Counted from the first letter of the stretch, positions 6,242 through 16,433 are shown. The stretch is DNA of 64,000 nt from Streptococcus sp. 596553 (GCF_900411395.1 NZ_OXCQ01000009.1:1-64000); one strand, 5' to 3'. Notes: generated by a model not told the origin, from the sequence alone. Made by a program: numbers and translations.

Positions 6242-7192
6242 TTATTTTACTGTTATCAAGCCTTCAGGCTCGACTGTAAATTCTGGTTTTTCTGCTATCG
6301 TGCCATCTTCTTTAAGGTAATACCAGCCATCATTTGATTTGACAAAGGCATTGGAAACCATGTCCCCATTTTGACTATCAAGATAGTACCAAGTCTCCTT
6401 GTATTTGATCCAGCCTGTTTTCATGGCTCCTTCTGCGTCGAAATAGTACCACTTCTCAGCGATTTTCTTCCAGCCTGTCGCCATTTCGCCTGACTGATCA
6501 AACCAGTACCAGTTGCCGTCTATGTGCTTCTTCCAGCGGTCTGCAAGCATATAGCCTGAACCGTCAAAGTAATACCAGGTACCATTGATTTTCTCAAACT
6601 TATCTTTTGGATAAGAACCGTCTGAGTGTACATACCAGGTGCCAGTATCGTTCTGTTGCCATCCTGCTTCAATCGTCAAGCCGTTTTCAATATCCTGCTT
6701 GAATTGCTCACGGCTAATACCCCATTTGGCAAGATAAGGATAGGGGTCAATGTGATCTGAGTTGTTGTCAGGTTGGTTATTGGTGCAGTATTCGTGTGTC
6801 TTGATACCTGCCAAGTCGTCTGTATCAAGTGTTTTCGGTATACCAGCTTCATCCGCTAGATTGCGCAAGAGTTCGATATAGAGACGATAGTCAATCAGAA
6901 ACTCTTCTTTTGATTCATGGCTTTCAATCAGTTCAACTTGTGCATAACCTTCTGCATTCCAACCGCCCCCAACGTCCCAGGCACCATTATCAACAGGTCC
7001 TACCTGCATAACACGACCATTACCGACTACGTGAGAAAAGAAGCCCAATTCAGGATCTTTTCTGTAATGGTAGTCAGCCTCATTTTGAACCGTTGAGTTG
7101 CGGTTGCCTGTGGAATGGGCATGGACTTGCCTATATGGTTGCACGCCGACTTGAGGCAAATCTGTTCTTAATTTACTCACATCAATTTCCAT
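6242..7192 (-). CDS. lytA: N-acetylmuramoyl-L-alanine amidase LytA (autolysin), atypical 316-aa form
   Basis: Choline-binding autolysin that cleaves the amide bond between muramic acid and the stem peptide. Residues 1-~175 form the Amidase_2 domain ([20 protein letters not shown]). Residues ~176-316 are choline-binding repeats with repeated GxWYYFD/GTWYYF units that hold the enzyme on teichoic-acid choline. There is no signal peptide, as known for LytA. The product is 316 residues instead of the pneumococcal 318. In the last repeats the sequence reads SNDGWYYL, where the pneumococcal form has SADGTGWYYL, i.e. a 6-base deletion. This is the allele class reported for non-pneumococcal Mitis-group strains. 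It is last in the cinA-recA-dinF-lytA competence operon. AAGGAG precedes the ATG. Confidence 0.97.
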   Translation of the reverse strand: MEIDVSKLRTDLPQVGVQPYRQVHAHSTGNRNSTVQNEADYHYRKDPELGFFSHVVGNGRVMQVGPVDNGAWDVGGGWNAEGYAQVELIESHESKEEFLIDYRLYIELLRNLADEAGIPKTLDTDDLAGIKTHEYCTNNQPDNNSDHIDPYPYLAKWGISREQFKQDIENGLTIEAGWQQNDTGTWYVHSDGSYPKDKFEKINGTWYYFDGSGYMLADRWKKHIDGNWYWFDQSGEMATGWKKIAEKWYYFDAEGAMKTGWIKYKETWYYLDSQNGDMVSNAFVKSNDGWYYLKEDGTIAEKPEFTVEPEGLITVK

Positions 7193-7568
7193 ATTCTACT
7201 CCTTATCAATTAAAACAACTTATTTTTTTACAATCCAGAGCTAGAAACTCCTTTATTTCTACCTTACAAAGAAGACAATCTTAGTCACGATTAGGCTTGT
7301 AGATAGAACTTCAAAACGCACTATTTTGACATTGTAAATAGGACTGATAAGGTCTGCATTCTATCTACAACAACACCCCAGACTAAAAAGCTTTTCAAAA
7401 GTATATTTTTACAGTCTCTATATGTCCTTTTCATAAATACTATACTTTATTATATCATATAAAAGAAGTCAAAAGTATATTAAACTATTTTCAAGACCAA
7501 ACTAAAGATGACAGCACAAGTTTTTTCGATTTTCACTAGAGGAAAGAGATTTTATTCAGTAAATCAAA
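7193..7568 (-). promoter_or_regulatory. dinF-lytA intergenic region with possible lytA promoter
   Basis: No gene is visible in 376 bases. An extended -10 element, TGATATAAT, occurs on the minus strand (core 7449-7454) without a good -35 at 17 bases. It could give basal lytA transcription independent of competence. No clear terminator separates dinF from lytA. Confidence 0.4.
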
Positions 7569-8939
7569 CTAGGATAACACTTTTGTTACCAAGATGGCCT
7601 TACCTTCTTTTATCAAGGGGTGACGGAATAATGAGAAGTACAGTTGAACTGTCATGGCAACCCAGATGAGGGGTTCACAAAGAATAACACCCTTATAGCC
7701 TGCCCAAGGGATAATCAAGACCACAAAAGCGATTTTCCCGATTAGTTCGATAAAGCTAGAAAGCAGAGGAAGAACCTTTTGCCCCAAGCCCTGCAAGCAA
7801 TTGCGATAAATCAACAAGAGGCTCAAAATTGGATAAAAGGCTGAGCTGATTTGCAAGTAGAGACTTCCATTTTCTATCAAGTAACCATCTGTCGAACTAG
7901 CCAAGAAGGAAACCAAGGCTGGACTGGCAAAAAAGAGGAAGACACAAACAAACACTGCCCAGGACATACTTAAACGACTGCCGATTCGAAGACCTTGAAC
8001 AATACGGTCTGGGCGCTTAGCTCCTAAATTCTGAGAAGCAAAGGTCGTCATAGATGCAGAAATAGCGGTCATAGGAAGAAGGGCGAAAGCCATAATGCGT
8101 CGAGCTGCCGTCTGGGCACTAATAATCACTGCACCAAAAGTATTGACAGAAGACTGTAAAATCACACTGCCGATGGACACAATTGAACTCATCAAGCCCA
8201 TAGCCAAACCTTGCTCCAAAAGATCTGCGTACAAGGACTTATCCCATTTGAAATGCTTGCGCTGAGGCAAAAGTTCTGGCACACTCTTACGGATATAGTA
8301 AAAGCAGAGAACCGCTGATAAGCCTTGCGAAATGATGGTAGCAAGGCCCGCAGATTGTACTCCCAGATGCAGTCGCGTAATAAAATAGAGATCCAAAACC
8401 ACATTAACCAGAGCAGAGAAAATCAGAAAACCAAGCGCAGCTAGACTGTCCCCAATGGACCGCAACAAGCCTGCAAAGAGATTATAAGCAAAGCTGACAC
8501 CGACACAGGTCACAATCATAGAAATATATTGATAGGACTGGGGAAGAATTTCTGCAGGGGTATCTAGGTATTGCAAGAGAGGATACAAACCAAGAAAGCC
8601 CAGTAGCATAACTACAACACTCAAAAGAGCGCCTAAAATCCAGGTGGCTGCTACTGCTTCCTTGATTTTTGTAAAATTCCGAGCTCCATAATAACGGGCA
8701 ATGACAATTCCCATGCCATTGCCAACACCAAGAGTAAAACCTACAATCAGGTCAAAAATCGCTGTCGTCGCTCCTACTGCAGCCAAGGAATCTTGACCAA
8801 GAAAACGCCCAACAATCAAGACATCAGCAGTGTTATAGAGCTGCTGAAAAATATTTGATAGCAAGATTGGGAAGGCGAAGCTTAAGAGCGAGGGAAGAAT
8901 CGGACCATGTATCAAGTCCACTGTTCGTTTTTTATTCAT
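7569..8939 (-). CDS. dinF: MATE-family efflux protein DinF
   Basis: 456 residues with about 12 hydrophobic membrane segments in two halves, typical of MATE Na+/H+-coupled exporters (N-terminal LIHGPILPSLLSFAFPILLSN is characteristic). In pneumococci dinF is the third gene of the competence-induced recA operon and has been linked to protection from oxidative and bile-type stress (established for the family). It follows recA after a hairpin terminator. TATAAT lies only 6 bases before its ATG, with no ribosome site between, so an additional leaderless transcript is possible. Length matches the pneumococcal protein. Confidence 0.95.
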   Translation of the reverse strand: MNKKRTVDLIHGPILPSLLSFAFPILLSNIFQQLYNTADVLIVGRFLGQDSLAAVGATTAIFDLIVGFTLGVGNGMGIVIARYYGARNFTKIKEAVAATWILGALLSVVVMLLGFLGLYPLLQYLDTPAEILPQSYQYISMIVTCVGVSFAYNLFAGLLRSIGDSLAALGFLIFSALVNVVLDLYFITRLHLGVQSAGLATIISQGLSAVLCFYYIRKSVPELLPQRKHFKWDKSLYADLLEQGLAMGLMSSIVSIGSVILQSSVNTFGAVIISAQTAARRIMAFALLPMTAISASMTTFASQNLGAKRPDRIVQGLRIGSRLSMSWAVFVCVFLFFASPALVSFLASSTDGYLIENGSLYLQISSAFYPILSLLLIYRNCLQGLGQKVLPLLSSFIELIGKIAFVVLIIPWAGYKGVILCEPLIWVAMTVQLYFSLFRHPLIKEGKAILVTKVLS

Positions 8940-8945
8940 AAGGCT

Positions 8946-8951
8946 ATTATA
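8946..8951 (-). promoter_or_regulatory. -10 box 6 bases before dinF ATG
   Basis: The minus strand reads TGATATAAT (extended -10) and then six bases to the ATG. Initiation 7 bases after the -10 would start at the A of the ATG, predicting a leaderless dinF mRNA. Confidence 0.5.
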
Positions 8952-9020
8952 TCAGCTTTCTAGAGGAGCGACAAGAAACAGCAAACTGTAGGCAATCTGA
9001 AAACTTGAACAACAAACTGA

Positions 9021-9045
9021 AAAAGCAGTGGATTTCTCCACTACT
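9021..9045 (-). terminator. recA terminator or attenuator
   Basis: The RNA reads AGUAGUGGA-GAAA-UCCACUGCU followed by UUUUUC, a 9-bp stem with a GNRA loop, 9 bases after recA. It would reduce read-through into dinF-lytA. Confidence 0.8.
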
Positions 9046-9053
9046 TTGACAGC

Positions 9054-10220
<1,167 letters not shown>

Positions 10221-10274
10221 TCTATTCTCCTACATTCTAATGGTCCTTAGACCTATCTACTATTATATCAAAAG

Positions 10275-11531
10275 TTAGTCACTTAATAAAGCCTTGCGAA
10301 CTAGGTTAAAGGCATGCATAACCGCAATATGTCGTACATCTGCTCGACTTCTGCCTCCAATATTCACCTTGATAACCTCAGTTCCTTGCTCTTGAGCCAA
10401 GCCTATGAAGACTGTCCCAGCTGGCTGCCCTTCTAGGCTATCTGGTCCTGCCACTCCAGTCAAACTAAGGCCAAAATCAGACTGGGTCTTGCTTCGCGCC
10501 TGCTCAGCCATCTTCTGAGCTGTAAATTCAGACACCACACCGTGCTCTTCCAAATCCTTGACAGGAATATCCAACATCTTTGATTTTTCCTCCAGGCTAT
10601 AGGTCACAAAACCACCCTTAAATATACTGGAAGCGCCCGAAAAATCAGCCACGGTCGCTTGGAAAAGACCTGCCGTCAAACTCTCGGCAGCCGTGATGGT
10701 TTTCTCTTGTTTTTTCAGTTCTTCTACCACAATGCTGGCTAAACTAGTTTCTTCCCCATAACCATAACAAAGTTCTCGTAAAGAAAGGCCTTCAAAAGTT
10801 TGGCGATTCAAGATTTGATGTTCCAAAATATCCAGCACTTGATTCGCCTCTTCTTGATTGCTAGCTTTTGTTGACAGACGTAGAGTTACTTCTCCTGTCT
10901 TGGCATAAGGTGCCAAGGTCGGATCTGTTTGATTATCAATCAAATCAGCCAAAATGGTCACCAGCTGGCTTTCGCCAATTCCAAAGAAACGAAGAACTCG
11001 GGAATATAGCTTGCTCCCTGTCATCAACTTGGGTAGAAGTTGGTTTAAAACCATGGGTTTCAATTCACTTGGTGGACCTGGAAGGACGACGTATGTCACT
11101 CCATCGACTTCCAATATTCCTCCCACAGCCAGTCCTGTTTCGTTTGGCAGTGGAGTCGCTCCTTCTACAATTTGAGCTTGTCTTTCGTTATTCGGTGTTC
11201 GGGCATAGTCTGGTCTCTGGGCAAAAAAGACATCCAACTTCTCCTGGGCCTGAGGATCGAAGACTAATTCTTTCCCTAAAAATTTAGCCAGAGTTTGTTT
11301 GGTCAAATCGTCCTCAGTTGGCCCTAAACCACCTGTCAAAATCACCAGACTGCTACGTTGACTGGCAATCTCAAGCAAGGATAAGAGACGGGCTTCGTTG
11401 TCTCCTACAGCCGTCTGAAAATATACGTCCACTCCAATCTCTGCTAGTTTTTCTGATAAAAACTGGGCATTGGTGTTGACAATTTGTCCTGTCAAAATCT
11501 CTGTTCCAACAGCAATGATTTCTGCTTTCAT
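10275..11531 (-). CDS. cinA: Competence/damage-inducible protein CinA
   Basis: 418 residues. The N-terminal molybdopterin-binding-like domain ([34 protein letters not shown]) is fused to a C-terminal CinA/PncC domain from ~residue 255 ([21 protein letters not shown]), associated with nicotinamide-mononucleotide deamidase activity in the family. In pneumococci CinA interacts with RecA and is induced in competence. AGGAGG lies 4 bases upstream of the ATG, and a canonical cin-box lies further upstream, making this the first gene of the operon. Confidence 0.96.
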   Translation of the reverse strand: MKAEIIAVGTEILTGQIVNTNAQFLSEKLAEIGVDVYFQTAVGDNEARLLSLLEIASQRSSLVILTGGLGPTEDDLTKQTLAKFLGKELVFDPQAQEKLDVFFAQRPDYARTPNNERQAQIVEGATPLPNETGLAVGGILEVDGVTYVVLPGPPSELKPMVLNQLLPKLMTGSKLYSRVLRFFGIGESQLVTILADLIDNQTDPTLAPYAKTGEVTLRLSTKASNQEEANQVLDILEHQILNRQTFEGLSLRELCYGYGEETSLASIVVEELKKQEKTITAAESLTAGLFQATVADFSGASSIFKGGFVTYSLEEKSKMLDIPVKDLEEHGVVSEFTAQKMAEQARSKTQSDFGLSLTGVAGPDSLEGQPAGTVFIGLAQEQGTEVIKVNIGGRSRADVRHIAVMHAFNLVRKALLSD

Positions 11532-11548
11532 GTTTCCTCCTACCTATC

Positions 11549-11556
11549 TATTCGTA
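11549..11556 (-). promoter_or_regulatory. cin-box (ComX/sigma-X promoter) of cinA operon
   Basis: The minus strand reads TACGAATA exactly, preceded by a T/A-rich run, 17 bases from the cinA ATG. This is the known sigma-X recognition octamer for late competence genes. Confidence 0.9.
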
Positions 11557-11564
11557 TTTTTTTG

Positions 11565-11591
11565 AAAAAATCGCAGGAAATTTCCTACGAT
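11565..11591 (-). terminator. lytR terminator
   Basis: ATCGTAGGAAATTTCCTGCGAT folds into a near-perfect hairpin followed by TTTTTC on the minus strand. The T run adjoins the cinA cin-box, so the end of lytR transcription abuts the competence promoter. Confidence 0.8.
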
Positions 11592-11614
11592 TGATTTTTT
11601 ATTTGTATCAAAAG

Positions 11615-12631
11615 TTAATTATCTTCATCACCAACAGGTGCTCTTCCAAATAAATCTTCAAATAAAACCGCATTGGTTTCAAGCTGAGTAACTTCTTCTT
11701 GTCCCAAAGAACGTCGGAGTAGATTTTGCATTTCCAACATATGGGCTCTCGAAACAATCTGGTAAGAAACACCTTGAAGCATCTCTCCTTCACCCTGCAA
11801 CTGCTGAGTTTCAATGGTTTTAAATGAATCTTTATAGCCTAGCAAGTTAGGGATACTTTTCGCAGACAAATCAATATTGGTCTGCATATTGTCACTCAAA
11901 GCTTTTAGAATCTCTTGATAATGACCAACGCTATTTAAACTGAGAGCTTTTTCCATGACTTTTTGAATAACTTCACGTTGACGTTTTTGACGACCATAAT
12001 CCCCCTCAGGATCTTGGTAACGCATTCGTGCATAGACTAGGGCTTCTTCTCCCCCAATATGTTGCTCCCCAACACCGATAGAAATGGTATTAAATTCTTC
12101 TTGGTCACTGATAGAAATTGGGATACCTAGGGTATTATTGACTGTAATACCACCTACTGCATCCACTAGTTTTTGCAACCCTTTCATATTGACCATCACA
12201 TAGCGATCAATATGGATATTCATCATTTTTTGAATGGTTTCTATAGCAAGCTCTGCTCCACCATCTGCATATGCTGAATTCAATTTCGCTTCATGAGCCT
12301 GACCATTCCCTGATTCAATGCGGGTCAGAATATCCCGCTCTAAACTCATCATCGTTGTTTTTTTCGTTTTAGGATTCACTGTCATCAAGATCATGCTATC
12401 ACTTCTACCGACCCAAGTTTCAGTTCGTTCAGCATTTCCGGTGTCCACTCCCATTAACAGAATGGTCAAAGGTTCAGTTGCTTCTATAACCTTGGTTTCT
12501 TCGCCGATTTTTTTATAGGTTTTAGCTAAGGTTTCTGTCCCTTGTTGATAAATAGTATAAGCAAAAATACCTGCTCCTACTACAGTTACAGAAAGTAAAG
12601 CTAGCACCATTCCAATAATTTTTTTAACCAT
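11615..12631 (-). CDS. lytR: LCP-family protein LytR (cell-wall polymer ligase)
   Basis: 338 residues. One N-terminal membrane segment (residues ~5-25) is followed by an extracellular LytR-CpsA-Psr domain (ILLMGVDTGNAERTETWVGRSDSMILMTVNP near residue 55; YARMRYQDPEGDYGRQKRQREVI near residue 200). The Arg/Asp-rich motifs that bind the polyprenyl phosphate are present. LCP enzymes transfer teichoic acids or capsule to peptidoglycan; the old label 'transcriptional regulator' is misleading. It follows the GNAT gene by 7 bases, so it is likely co-transcribed with tsaE and the acetyltransferase. Confidence 0.93.
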   Translation of the reverse strand: MVKKIIGMVLALLSVTVVGAGIFAYTIYQQGTETLAKTYKKIGEETKVIEATEPLTILLMGVDTGNAERTETWVGRSDSMILMTVNPKTKKTTMMSLERDILTRIESGNGQAHEAKLNSAYADGGAELAIETIQKMMNIHIDRYVMVNMKGLQKLVDAVGGITVNNTLGIPISISDQEEFNTISIGVGEQHIGGEEALVYARMRYQDPEGDYGRQKRQREVIQKVMEKALSLNSVGHYQEILKALSDNMQTNIDLSAKSIPNLLGYKDSFKTIETQQLQGEGEMLQGVSYQIVSRAHMLEMQNLLRRSLGQEEVTQLETNAVLFEDLFGRAPVGDEDN

Positions 12632-12638
12632 ATTTCTA

Positions 12639-13157
12639 CTAATCGATCAGTTTACCCATCAAGTAAACATCGATAAATTTCCCTTCTTCTATATATGCTC
12701 CACGCTCTTGGCGACCTTCAATTACAAAGCCATGCTTTTGATACAGATGAACTGCAGCTTGATTACGAGTTTGGACAGTCAGTTGGAGACGACGCAGAAT
12801 GCCACTTGCTTGTGCCCACTCTATCGCTTCTTCTAGCAACAAACTTCCCAATCCATTATTCCAATATCTTTTTCCAATCACAATAAAGAGATCTCCAATA
12901 TGACGAACTCTCTTACGCTGGTCAGCTGTGATATTTACAATACCAGCAATTTTATCATTTAAGAATGCAAGTAAGGTTATCTGATTGTCCGAACTAGCTT
13001 GCTTGTTGAGGAATACTTCCATCTCCTCACTGGTCAAGAGAATACCATCTCCGTCTAAGCTGGTAAAATCTGTCTCCAAACTTACACGATTTAAAAAGGC
13101 CACTAATTCAGCTGCATCTTTAGGCTCTGCTTCTCTAATGAGCAATTCATACTCCAT
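12639..13157 (-). CDS. GNAT-family N-acetyltransferase
   Basis: 172 residues from the ATG at 13157, chosen because AGGAG lies 7 bases upstream; the frame stays open further 5'. It has a GNAT fold with the acetyl-CoA loop (YWNNGLGSLLLEEAIEWA, near residue 105) and a C-terminal VQTRNQAAVHLYQKHGF motif, as in RimJ/RimL-like enzymes. The substrate is unknown. It overlaps the 3' end of tsaE by 11 bases, suggesting coupled translation in the tsaE-GNAT-lytR operon. Confidence 0.88.
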   Translation of the reverse strand: MEYELLIREAEPKDAAELVAFLNRVSLETDFTSLDGDGILLTSEEMEVFLNKQASSDNQITLLAFLNDKIAGIVNITADQRKRVRHIGDLFIVIGKRYWNNGLGSLLLEEAIEWAQASGILRRLQLTVQTRNQAAVHLYQKHGFVIEGRQERGAYIEEGKFIDVYLMGKLID

Positions 13158-13590
13158 GTTGAAGCTCCTCCAAGAGTTTTTCTGCACGCAAACCCTTTGC
13201 CTGAAAATTTAAACGGCGACCGTCTTCTTCTTTTAGAATTTCCAACTCTAAATAAGTATCTGGCAAGGCATCTCCTAAGAGATTTCCCCACTCAATAACA
13301 GTCACGCCTCCACCAAAGAGAAATTCATCCAAATCAATAGAATCCGCATCTCCTCCAATACGATAAACATCTAAATGGTAAAGCGGAAGACGCCCCTCAT
13401 ACTCTCTTACGATAGTATAGGTGGGACTTTTAATCATTTGAGAAATCTGCAATCCTTTCGCAAGTCCTTTAGTAAAGGTCGTTTTACCTGCGCCCAGTTC
13501 TCCAGTTAAGATTAAAACATCATTCTTTGCTAATAGATGACCCAAACGCTCCCCTAAGGATTGTAGCTCTTCTTCATTTTTTGTGTACAT
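13147..13590 (-). CDS. tsaE: tRNA t6A biosynthesis ATPase TsaE
   Basis: 147 residues with Walker A GELGAGKTTFTKGLAKGL near residue 35, a PTYTIVREYEG switch region and YHLDVYRI near residue 75. TsaE works with TsaB/TsaC/TsaD to make N6-threonylcarbamoyladenosine at position 37 of ANN-decoding tRNAs. It is the first gene of a three-gene operon with a GNAT gene and lytR. There is no ribosome site before its ATG; TATAAT ends 6 bases upstream, so the mRNA may be leaderless. Confidence 0.95.
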   Translation of the reverse strand: MYTKNEEELQSLGERLGHLLAKNDVLILTGELGAGKTTFTKGLAKGLQISQMIKSPTYTIVREYEGRLPLYHLDVYRIGGDADSIDLDEFLFGGGVTVIEWGNLLGDALPDTYLELEILKEEDGRRLNFQAKGLRAEKLLEELQHGV

Positions 13591-13596
13591 ACTCTT

Positions 13597-13602
13597 ATTA
13601 TA
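13597..13602 (-). promoter_or_regulatory. -10 box 6 bases before tsaE ATG
   Basis: The minus strand reads TGGTATAAT, then AAGAGT, then ATG. The extended -10 predicts initiation at the start codon itself. Confidence 0.55.
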
Positions 13603-13674
13603 CCAAAAACTTTTCTTTTGTGTCTATTTTCCTACTAAACTTACCATCATAACATCCATAAAAACAAGCTTTCT

Positions 13675-14295
13675 CTAAAAGAAAATGAGCGTAGCAATGA
13701 CCAATACAAGATCTCGGAAAATATGACCATAAAAGGAAACTTCCTTCTTAACCGAATTTGGGACAAGATAGGCTGCAAAAAACAAACCCAGTCCAATATA
13801 AATCAGAAGTGAGACAATGGTCATTGGATTTCTTAAGAAGAGAAGTGTTGCTAAAATAGTCACCAACACTGTCTTTTTTCTATCTAGCATAGCAAGCAAA
13901 TCGCGCATGTATTTTTTCAAGGGTAAAAAAATCAGCAAATCTAGTCCAAATAGGAAAAAGAAGGATGGCAATAAAAAGTCAACTAATTCTTGCTGCAGCG
14001 TATTTTTGATGAACAAGTTATCTGACAGGACAAGAACAGCTCCTAACAAGTTAATTAAGAGCAAGATACTGTAAAAAAGCTTCACTGACTGCTTACTGGC
14101 TAGGACACTATGGACTTCTTGCTTACGGGTATAAAGATAATTTACTCCAGCACAGATTCCTGAAACGAAGACCATACTTCCGATGAAAAAAGCTGTACTT
14201 TGTTTAAAGGACAAGATGCATTCTTTCCATAGGAAACAGCTACTCAAACTGATTTGAATTAAAGCTAACAAAAATAAGATTCTCATTGATTTCAT
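13675..14295 (-). CDS. Hypothetical multi-pass membrane protein
   Basis: 206 residues, strongly hydrophobic, with about six membrane segments (starts near residues 5, 35, 70, 108, 140, 185) and short Lys/Arg-rich loops such as LPLKKYMRDLLAMLDRKKTV. GGGAG lies 7 bases before the ATG at 14295. No catalytic or transport motif is recognised. A gene of this kind occupies the same place in pneumococcal genomes, between tsaE and tprA, so it is probably a conserved lineage gene. It appears to be a single-gene unit. Function unknown. Confidence 0.75.
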   Translation of the reverse strand: MKSMRILFLLALIQISLSSCFLWKECILSFKQSTAFFIGSMVFVSGICAGVNYLYTRKQEVHSVLASKQSVKLFYSILLLINLLGAVLVLSDNLFIKNTLQQELVDFLLPSFFFLFGLDLLIFLPLKKYMRDLLAMLDRKKTVLVTILATLLFLRNPMTIVSLLIYIGLGLFFAAYLVPNSVKKEVSFYGHIFRDLVLVIATLIFF

Positions 14296-14399
14296 CTTTT
14301 CTCTCCCTTCCTACCAATCATTATACTAGGAGAAAAGAGAGAACTGTTTCTAATCTTCTCAAATGTCTCTTTAAGACGCTAAACAAACACGAGAGACTA

Positions 14400-14512
14400 A
14401 TACTCAATGAAAATCAAAGAGCAAACTAGGAAGCTAGCCGCAGGTTGCTCAAAACACTGTTTTGAGGTTGCAGATAGAGCTGACGTGGTTTGAAGAAATT
14501 TTGGAAGAATAT
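14400..14512 (-). repeat. BOX element (C-B-partial A)
   Basis: It begins with the boxC terminus ATACTCAATGAAAATCAAAG, continues with GCTAGCCGCAGG and one boxB-like CTCAAAACACTGTTTTGAGG. It ends in a shortened boxA (GACGTGGTTTGAAGAAATTT) that lacks the GGCAAGGCGACG core. It lies between the membrane-protein gene and tprA. Confidence 0.9.
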
Positions 14513-14522
14513 AAATTGAAAT

Positions 14523-14555
14523 AAGGCTGATAGTATTCATTTCACTATCAGCCTT
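14523..14555 (-). terminator. tprA terminator
   Basis: A perfect 12-bp stem AAGGCTGATAGT/ACTATCAGCCTT with a 9-base loop, 44 bases after the tprA stop. Only a weak T-rich tail (ATTTC) follows on the minus strand. Confidence 0.65.
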
Positions 14556-14599
14556 ACAGGTTATTTAACGTTTCAGAAAAACTATAATGTCAAGATTAA

Positions 14600-15463
14600 C
14601 TAAACAGTATCTAATTCCTTCAAATAATTTTCTATCTTCATCAGCATTAAAGGATTGTTATAAATCTTGCATAGCTCTCTTGCTTCCATATAATAATTTT
14701 TGACTTGTTCTCTGTCTAGAAATTTGGCTCCAGCATTTCCTACAAGAATAAGTAGAGGAGCCAGTTGGTAGCTTGTCTGTCTTTGTTTACAGAGTTCAAT
14801 CGTCTCAAGAGCTTCTTGGATGGCTTCATTATATTTTTCCTTTGACAATAGGTAGTGAGCGTAGTTGTAACGAACTCTGATGTAGCCAAATAAAAATTCT
14901 TGATGCTCAAAATTTTTTGTCTGATATAACTCCATCAAATGAGAGTAGTTTGCCTCATATTCTTGTTCACGACCCACTAAGGAATAGAAATTAGATAGAG
15001 TATTCAACGCCTTTAAATAAATCAGAGTATTTGAAGAGACTTTTAATAATATATTTTCCAATGAAGAAATAGCCTCATACTTACTGTCATATTGATAGAA
15101 GTCAATAATAGCTTTAATCCATTCAAGGTAAGTTCGGTCTTCTAGTGTTAGAAAAGTGCTTCGTTCAATCTCTATTCTATAAATATATTCCAAATCGTCA
15201 TAATTTCTGTCATCTAATAGTCGAGCAGATAATTGCTTGAAATTAGAGAGGTTAGATTTAATTTCAATTTGTTCATTAAAAAAATAATCTAATGGCACTT
15301 CGAGTCGTTGTGAGAGTTTGAACAAAAGGTCTGCGGAGGGAATGAAATGCCCTCTCTCAATTTTACTAATCTGGCTTTGTTCACAAATTCCTTCTGCAAG
15401 AGTTTGTTGGGAGAGTCTCAACTCTTTTCTTTTCAATCTGAATTTCTCTGCGAGTGTATTCAT
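14600..15463 (-). CDS. tprA: TprA, PlcR-family peptide-responsive regulator
   Basis: 287 residues. An N-terminal helix-turn-helix (residues ~5-60, LSQQTLAEGICEQSQISKIERGHFIPS) is followed by a TPR-like helical region to the C-terminus that binds a signalling peptide. It matches the pneumococcal TprA regulator by position and by its divergent partner phrA. In pneumococcus TprA represses phrA and an adjacent bacteriocin cluster until imported PhrA peptide relieves repression (established for D39). Here the adjacent cluster is a lactococcin-972 type. TprA has its own promoter at 15498-15526. Confidence 0.9.
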   Translation of the reverse strand: MNTLAEKFRLKRKELRLSQQTLAEGICEQSQISKIERGHFIPSADLLFKLSQRLEVPLDYFFNEQIEIKSNLSNFKQLSARLLDDRNYDDLEYIYRIEIERSTFLTLEDRTYLEWIKAIIDFYQYDSKYEAISSLENILLKVSSNTLIYLKALNTLSNFYSLVGREQEYEANYSHLMELYQTKNFEHQEFLFGYIRVRYNYAHYLLSKEKYNEAIQEALETIELCKQRQTSYQLAPLLILVGNAGAKFLDREQVKNYYMEARELCKIYNNPLMLMKIENYLKELDTV

Positions 15464-15497
15464 TAAAGATAATAAACCTTCCTATTTGCTTAATTTC

Positions 15498-15526
15498 GTT
15501 ATAAAATTTTTAGTTCAAAATAGCAA
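15498..15526 (-). promoter_or_regulatory. tprA promoter
   Basis: The minus strand reads TTGCTA, 17 bases, TATAAC, giving a leader of about 28 bases to the ATG with AGGAAGG in it. Confidence 0.6.
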
Positions 15527-15591
15527 GTTAAAAGAATAAATAATTCTTTATGGTAATAAACTAAAAAAAGTCAAAAATTACATAAAAATGC

Positions 15592-15620
15592 TTGACCGAA
15601 TAATATATATATGTTAAAAT
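15592..15620 (+). promoter_or_regulatory. phrA promoter
   Basis: TTGACC (15592-15597), 17 bases, TAAAAT (15615-15620), directly upstream of phrA and divergent from tprA. It is the expected target of TprA repression. The spacer is a TA-rich run. Confidence 0.7.
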
Positions 15621-15651
15621 GAAAACAAGGAAAAAGAAAAGGGTTTCACGA

Positions 15652-15822
15652 ATGAAGAAAAATCGTGGAATTCAAAAATTATCTATATTAGTATTACTAG
15701 GTGTTTTTATGTTTAGTAACACAATTCCTTACCAACAGTTTATTCAGAAGAATAGACAATTGGAGATTCGAGTGCAATCACAAAAGAAGTCCAATGGTCT
15801 TGATGTTGGGAAGGCTGATTGA
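15652..15822 (+). CDS. phrA: PhrA signalling peptide precursor
   Basis: 56 residues from the ATG at 15652; an upstream in-frame ATG at 15619 overlaps the -10 box and is rejected. It has a charged N-terminus, a hydrophobic export segment (residues ~10-25) and a C-terminus reading SNGLDVGKAD, which is the active PhrA decapeptide described for pneumococcus. After secretion and processing the peptide would be re-imported through the oligopeptide permease and bind TprA. AAGGG lies 8 bases upstream of the start. The pherotype is identical to the published pneumococcal peptide, implying possible cross-talk. Confidence 0.92.
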   Translation: MKKNRGIQKLSILVLLGVFMFSNTIPYQQFIQKNRQLEIRVQSQKKSNGLDVGKAD

Positions 15823-16136
15823 TTTCGTATTACTTTAAAATTCAACTATTTAGAGAAAGGTATTCTGATGAGAGCTTGTAACAATACCAGATAGATATAA
15901 GAATGGAGATGTTTGATAAAATGCTTTCATAGCTAACCAACTGTTGAAAATTATGAGTTACAAAATCTAAAGTATTTAAGATTGGTTTATAAAATTAGGT
16001 CTCTGTCTGTAGAAAGGAACGTGCAGTTAGAAAGGAGGAAAAAATAGGATACTATAATTCAGACTGAGATTTCTAATTAAAATATGTAGTTGCATTTCGC
16101 TCATTTTCATAATATTTCATTCAGAGGAGTAATAAT
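15823..16136 (+). other. Region between phrA and bacteriocin gene
   Basis: No intact gene. A perfect AGAAAGGAGG ribosome site (about 16028-16040) is followed by AAAAAATAGGATAC with no start codon. It could be the relic of a lost small gene in which ATG became ATAG. Further down, TTGCAT with TATTTC 17 bases later precedes the AGAGGAG ribosome site of the bacteriocin gene and may be its promoter. Confidence 0.35.
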
Positions 16137-16433
16137 ATGTTAAAATTTAGAAAAGTAGTTGCATCATCCCTTGCCGTTTTGGCATTTAGTTTAGCTCTTC
16201 CTGTTTTGGCAGTTTCTCACCGTGGTGGCGAGTGGACCTATGGAGGCCATCATGATCCAAATAATTGGGGAGCATTTTCGAATTATTATCATGGTTCACA
16301 GTATCACTGGGCCTATGTTGGAAGTAATGGACGTGACAATCAAAAAACAGTTTATGCAGGAGCACATAGTGCGGCCTATGCGTTTGTTAATACAAATTTT
16401 GGGGAGCAAGTTACATTTGATGCGGGATGGTAA
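16137..16433 (+). CDS. Lactococcin 972-family bacteriocin precursor
   Basis: 98 residues. A Sec-type signal peptide (residues 1-~25, FRKVVASSLAVLAFSLALPVLA) is followed by a ~73-residue mature peptide rich in Gly, His, Tyr and Asn. It carries the family's N-terminal GGEWTYGG motif and a spaced HSAAYAF segment. Lactococcin 972 binds lipid II and blocks septum formation in sensitive cells (family knowledge). AGAGGAG lies 7 bases before the ATG. The next two genes are its usual partners. A strong hairpin after the gene should favour expression of the precursor over the partners. Target range is unknown. Confidence 0.9.
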   Translation: MLKFRKVVASSLAVLAFSLALPVLAVSHRGGEWTYGGHHDPNNWGAFSNYYHGSQYHWAYVGSNGRDNQKTVYAGAHSAAYAFVNTNFGEQVTFDAGW

